Source: Amia ocellicauda (lineage: Eukaryota; Chordata; Actinopteri; Amiiformes; Amiidae). From it: 64,000 bases of DNA. The stretch lies in the NCBI RefSeq assembly GCF_036373705.1, contig NC_089863.1:8283357-8347356 (forward strand). Reading direction: 5' to 3'. Shown here in pieces: positions 61,421 through 64,000 of the stretch. The first letter of the stretch is position 1, and the number at the start of each line of letters is the position of its first letter. Made by a program: the position numbers and the translations under genes. The notes beneath the pieces were generated by a model. The model saw nothing but the letters and a program-made list of their open reading frames with translations, ran no database searches and had not been told where the DNA came from.

Positions 61421-64000
61421 TGTCTGGATTTGTAAAGGAAAGCAAAAACCACGTCTTTCCGATGTGTTTACGCCATCAGAAATGTTGATGTGTAGGATCT
61501 CTTTAGCTGATGAGACGAGAACATCACAGTGCACACTGACCAAACTAGCTGATACATTTTACTGTTCATATCTTGTGACAGGGCGTGACTGCCTGAGACA
61601 TAATAATAAACAAAACATTTTAGCTTTGGGAGATGTGTTTTGTGATATTTAAATATTTGGTGGTGTGAGAAGTAAACCCACCCAGACTGCAAGTCTGTTA
61701 CAAAGTCTGATTCATATTAAGATTATCCTCTGACATTTCCTTCTGGTTGAGTTTTTGCAGAAGGTCCTTTTGAAGTTTGTTTCTAAATGTTTGCAATGAC
61801 ACTACTGAACTGAACTACTGAGTGCTTAATTTATTGAAACAAGATAAATCACACACAATAAAGCAATCAAAGTGTATATTTTCTGGCCGCCTTGAGACAT
61901 TTGGCCTGTATGCTTCATCACCAGTAAAGAACTGAAGATAAAGAGAATGACAAAGCTAAGAGTTATTGTCCACAGTAAATAATAACACTGCTAATACATT
62001 TTGCATGTCTTGAGGTTTTTCTGGCAGTCAGTACAAGTTTGAAAATTTGATATCCTGTTTTTGAAATATAGAAAATTGAGCTGCTGTCTTATCTCTTGTC
62101 ATTTTCCACATCCTCGAAAGCTACATTTTTACGCTTCCTATTAGATACTGACATTTTGATTATTCACCCAGATTAAAAAGAATAATTACATGCGTTGCTG
62201 CAAATTGCAAATCTGCAGATTGAAACTCAAAAGTATTATAACTCAAGATGTAGAGTGATACCTGTGCACCTCCACATTATATTTTAGTACACACTTGCTT
62301 CATGCTTTTAATAAGTCACTCATGGATTTTAATGTTTTTCGATTCAATATTTGTTTTTTTAATAAAAGTTACCACTAATAGAAAAAAATGTGTTCTGTGG
62401 AATTCTGAACATGAGACAAATCCATTCCAGGAATAAATGCTTTGTCTGATTAGAGGACTATTCTTGAGTTATATTGGTTTGATGCTGTTCCTTAAATATT
62501 AAACAGAAATAAAAGACCATTAAAGCAGCAGTAGTAGGCCAAAAGCACCGATAAGGTAGCGTGGCATATAAATCTGCCAAAAACAAACACAACAATTCTG
62601 AAGAAGTCCTAGATTAGATAAACCCTAACAGATTAATGAACCATGTGATCTCACTGGTAGGAATAATGCACTTAAATGTCTTAAACCTTTATTCTGTACA
62701 CTGTATTAGATGTTTTTTATAGTGGTGTTGGTATAATGTTTATATGTGTAACATTATATGGTAGCAATTGCTAAAGCTTGTGAAAGTAAGTCATCTTTGA
62801 TAAAGGCACTGACTATGGAAGTTTCTAATTTTCATTTTTTATGTATTCACAACCACATGAGTTTTTAAACTTCACAGTTGGATGTCTGATACTGTCACAC
62901 TGAAGTGAAAGTGTTGTCGGGCACCGAGGACAGCTTTCAACACACTCTACCTCCACGAATACAACGATCAGCGATGGAAATAAAATAAAAACATTTACAA
63001 GTGGTGAGAGCTGCTTTGTCTTCAAAGCTGTGTGGGTTAGACATTGATTTAGAATAAGAAAGAAAGAGAAATGCAGTAACAGGGTCAGAATCTGAATATG
63101 AACTCCAAGTACTGTAAAGTCTCCAAACCATGATCCACAGTTCAGTTGTATAGGGCACCCTAAAATAAGTAATGACTCAACACAAGGTCATTAGTAATGA
63201 TAAATTAAGTTGAAGGGAACTCAGGTCCTTGAGGGTTAAAGGGTATTTAGATCATGCTGTTCTTTAATCACCATAGCTCTAATTGATTGAATTCACCGAA
63301 ATATGTTTAATTGATTGTAGATTAGTATCATCAAAGGGATATAATTCCTTTGAGGAAGCACCAATCAGATAAACACCTGCAGGAAGAAAAGGCCACATTT
63401 CCCAAATGTCACACATTCTCTTGATGTCCCAGCATTTAAAAATATCCCAGGTATTCAACTGGGTTCACATTTGTGATCGGCCCACGGCCTACCAGGAATG
63501 TCAAGATGTATGTAAATATGAGTCAGATTTAGATCAAAAGTGTGAATACGGTTCCACATTGTAACCAAATGCACAATTCCAGAATCATTCCGATACACAT
63601 TATTTAATAGAGAACGGCAAATTGAACAAATGATGATTTAATCTTGCTTCGCACCAAAATCGAAATAAAACTGGGCTGGAAGTATAGAACACAATCTCTA
63701 CACAACTGATAGCCTGCAGGTAAAAGGAAAATGTACAAATTGTGTAAACGAATAAAGGTAAACAAATATGACTAAATCCAAACTCCAAAACATATACACT
63801 CCACCCCCGCAATCCTATTACTCAACCTGCAGGTATGTTGACTCAGGCAAGTGTCATGTATTTGAAGTGTCGAGCCAAAATGGCACCCAAACATCTTTAT
63901 TCTTCACGGAAAAAAGTATCACTGAGGCAAGGTTGAGACTATAGCCTACTATCCTAAATACATTTTAACTCACATATTGGATATTTTGCCTGTGAATTTG
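61421..64000. other. No gene recognised
   Basis: AT-rich DNA with scattered short open frames that lack domains or splice support. Confidence 0.45.

Noticed and set aside
1-64000. tRNA or rRNA genes
   Set aside because: No cloverleaf-type sequence with A and B boxes and no rRNA core sequence was recognised by reading; a covariance search would be needed to exclude them firmly.

Overview
The window looks like vertebrate nuclear DNA from a ray-finned fish. Introns have GT-AG boundaries, the DNA is AT-rich, and there are many (AAT)n, (CA)n and (CT)n microsatellites. Typical fish mobile elements are present: L2/Rex1-like and CR1-like LINEs, three clear Tc1 elements plus a decayed one, and a ZBED5-type hAT. 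Species and chromosome cannot be told from the sequence alone.

Layout. 0-5 kb: a large antisense L2-like LINE, a perfect 12-bp minisatellite and a CR1-like fragment. 6-9.3 kb (+): a four-exon gene for a small secreted cysteine-rich basic protein of 102 aa, which I read as a fish CXCL17-like ligand. Its longest exon is about 100 nt, so ordinary ORF scanning misses it. 9.3-18.4 kb: no recognisable gene. 18.4-42.7 kb (-): a tandem array of three PLAC8-family, cornifelin-like genes. Each has an untranslated first exon behind a TATA-like box and three coding exons of exactly 106, 155 and 147 nt (135 aa). The introns of the first copy are swollen by a hAT element with a visible 8-bp target duplication, two back-to-back Tc1 elements, and a CR1 fragment carrying a nested LINE tail. 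42.7-52.9 kb: repeats and a frameshifted multi-copy transposon-like gene. 53-55.5 kb (+): a two-exon class A GPCR of the P2Y/proton-sensing type, most like GPR132. 59.3-60.7 kb (-): a clear PTGDR2 (CRTH2) prostaglandin D2 receptor. 60.8-64 kb: a decayed Tc1 remnant and unassigned sequence.

Most interesting point. CXCL17 was long regarded as a mammal-restricted orphan chemokine. The gene here shares with mammalian CXCL17 a signal peptide, two C-X-C pairs, a basic body, a four-exon structure and a C-terminus ending around Leu-Pro-Leu. It also lies next to cornifelin-like genes, and human CXCL17 lies close to CNFN on 19q13.2. Sequence features and neighbourhood together support orthology. The two leukocyte-type GPCRs nearby give the region an immune and barrier-tissue flavour, but no direct functional link between them and the other genes can be shown from sequence.
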